A DNA stretch of 64,000 bases, taken from Chrysomallon squamiferum. Lineage: Eukaryota > Mollusca > Gastropoda > Neomphalida > Peltospiridae. The notes beneath the pieces were generated by a model that was not told where the DNA came from, did not search any database, and saw only the letters and a program-made list of their open reading frames with translations. Position 1 is the stretch's first letter. Each line of letters starts with the position of its first letter. Shown piece by piece: positions 62,960 to 64,000 of the stretch. The position numbers and the translations under genes are program-made. Location of the stretch: positions 15,110,940 through 15,174,939 of the forward strand of contig CM022666.1 of NCBI GenBank assembly GCA_012295275.1, given 5' to 3'.

Positions 62960-63270
62960 GTTATCTAATATATACTACAACTACTATTACTAATACCATC
63001 ACCATTATTACTACTATAATAATATTATTTTTATTATTATTATTATTATTACTGTTACTACTGCTGCTACTACTGCTATATCTATTGTTGATGTTATTAT
63101 TATTGCCTTTGTTATTAATACCTATGATCAACATCACTGTCATTAATATTTATTATTTTATTATTATTAATGATTATTATTGTTATTTTCATTAATATTA
63201 TTATTATTATTATTATTAGTAGTAGTAGTAGTAGTAGTAGTAGCAGTTGTGGTAGTAGTAGTAAAATCAT
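62960..63270. repeat. degenerate trinucleotide (ATT/ACT/AGT) region
   Basis: ATT, ACT, GCT and then (TAG)n at 63218-63243. Ser/Asn- and Leu/Val-rich ORFs are repeat translations. Confidence 0.93.
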
Positions 63271-64000
63271 TAATATTGCCATTATTATTATTTATATCTC
63301 CTTTTTATATTTTTATATTCTTATCTAATTTGGACTTATTGTCATCATTATCATCATATTACCATGTTTAAACATCTTAATACATCTGAAAATACAATGT
63401 GTATGCATCTAATACAAAATCTAAAATTCCTGTGTGTATAGTTATTATGTCACTGTTTGAATGTTTAAAGAACTCATTAAAATTCTCCAATAAGGTCATT
63501 TTCCTCACTGTGTGTTCTGTACAGTTGTCACTTTTAGCTTCACAAACAAGTCCAGCCTGGCAAAACTGACCTTGCTAGCATGTCGGCCTTTACTTGCTTC
63601 AGGTTCAATAACTGACAAACAGCTTTTTCTTTGTCTGTTTTAGTCAAATGAACCAGACTAGCTGTTTGAATCTCTTTAGTTGAAGACAGGAATCTAGTGA
63701 CAGCATCTCAGCTGCAGAAAAGTATTGTAAGTTTGATTTTCACTGTGCTAATATTGGTGTATATTAATATATATTAGATTAGATTTTTCAGATGAGTTGG
63801 GTCTATCATAATGTTGTTGTTGTCTGTGTTATCAGCAGAAAAATATATAGATATATATTAGCTGTATTTTGTTTAAGCGATATATGTTATTTTATTTAAA
63901 TTTTAAAAGACTGCTTATAGCTGTATAGTTGTATGTCTGTCTGTCTGTCTTCACTTTGTGTGTATGTATGTGTGTGTGTAAAATAATTTTTCATGCAAGC
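63271..64000. other. AT-rich DNA with no recognised gene
   Basis: Mixed-complexity sequence (63480-63760) followed by TA- and TG-rich DNA to the window end, with a short (TGTC)n at about 63930-63950. Nothing supportable as a gene. Confidence 0.6.

Overview
The window is eukaryotic nuclear DNA: very AT-rich, crowded with microsatellites and low-complexity tracts, and carrying spliced genes with ordinary GT-AG introns. The gene content (Rap2 GTPase, tetraspanin, transposon-derived ORF) and repeat style suggest a metazoan, most likely a spiralian such as a mollusc. The taxonomic part is inference and is not secure.

Layout, left to right. (1) 1-7400: the 3' end of a plus-strand gene that enters from the left. 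At least eleven successive internal micro-exons (16, 5, 16, 5, 16, 20, 16, 20, 16, 20 and 18 nt), each bounded by strong splice signals, join into a single open frame. That frame encodes a strongly Lys/Arg-rich tail and ends at a stop codon split by the last intron. I regard this as the most interesting content of the window. (2) 7400-10850: low-complexity AAAT-type DNA. (3) 10850-31475: a Rap2-family Ras-like GTPase. Its CDS lies in one exon (11766-12306) with one extra G that breaks the frame, and a donor 2 nt after the stop probably joins an 18.5-kb intron to a 3' UTR exon at 30779-31475. The intron is full of micro- and minisatellites. (4) 31476-44850: intergenic repeats, plus a weak pair of exon-like segments. 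(5) 44854-49793, minus strand: six exons of a CD63-like tetraspanin. The first coding exon (N-terminus/TM1) was not found. (6) About 51500-59460: a transposon-like block with a minus-strand long ORF (57078 to 54206). It is coiled-coil rich with a possible RNase H-like core and a Tudor-like C-terminus, and is broken or programmed by a -1 frameshift at T TTT TTG. It has a leader exon/intron, a 192/390-bp tandem array containing YY1-like sites on its 5' side, and a roughly 0.7-kb direct duplication on its 3' side. (7) 59460-64000: AT-rich DNA with a 278-bp MITE-like element and a possible tRNA-derived SINE.

The three main genes have no evident shared pathway. Rap2 acts at membranes in signalling and the tetraspanin organises membrane microdomains. 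Both long ORFs each carry exactly one single-base frame problem, so residual indel errors in a long-read assembly are a serious alternative to pseudogenisation. All gene calls are read from sequence motifs only; no database search was possible.
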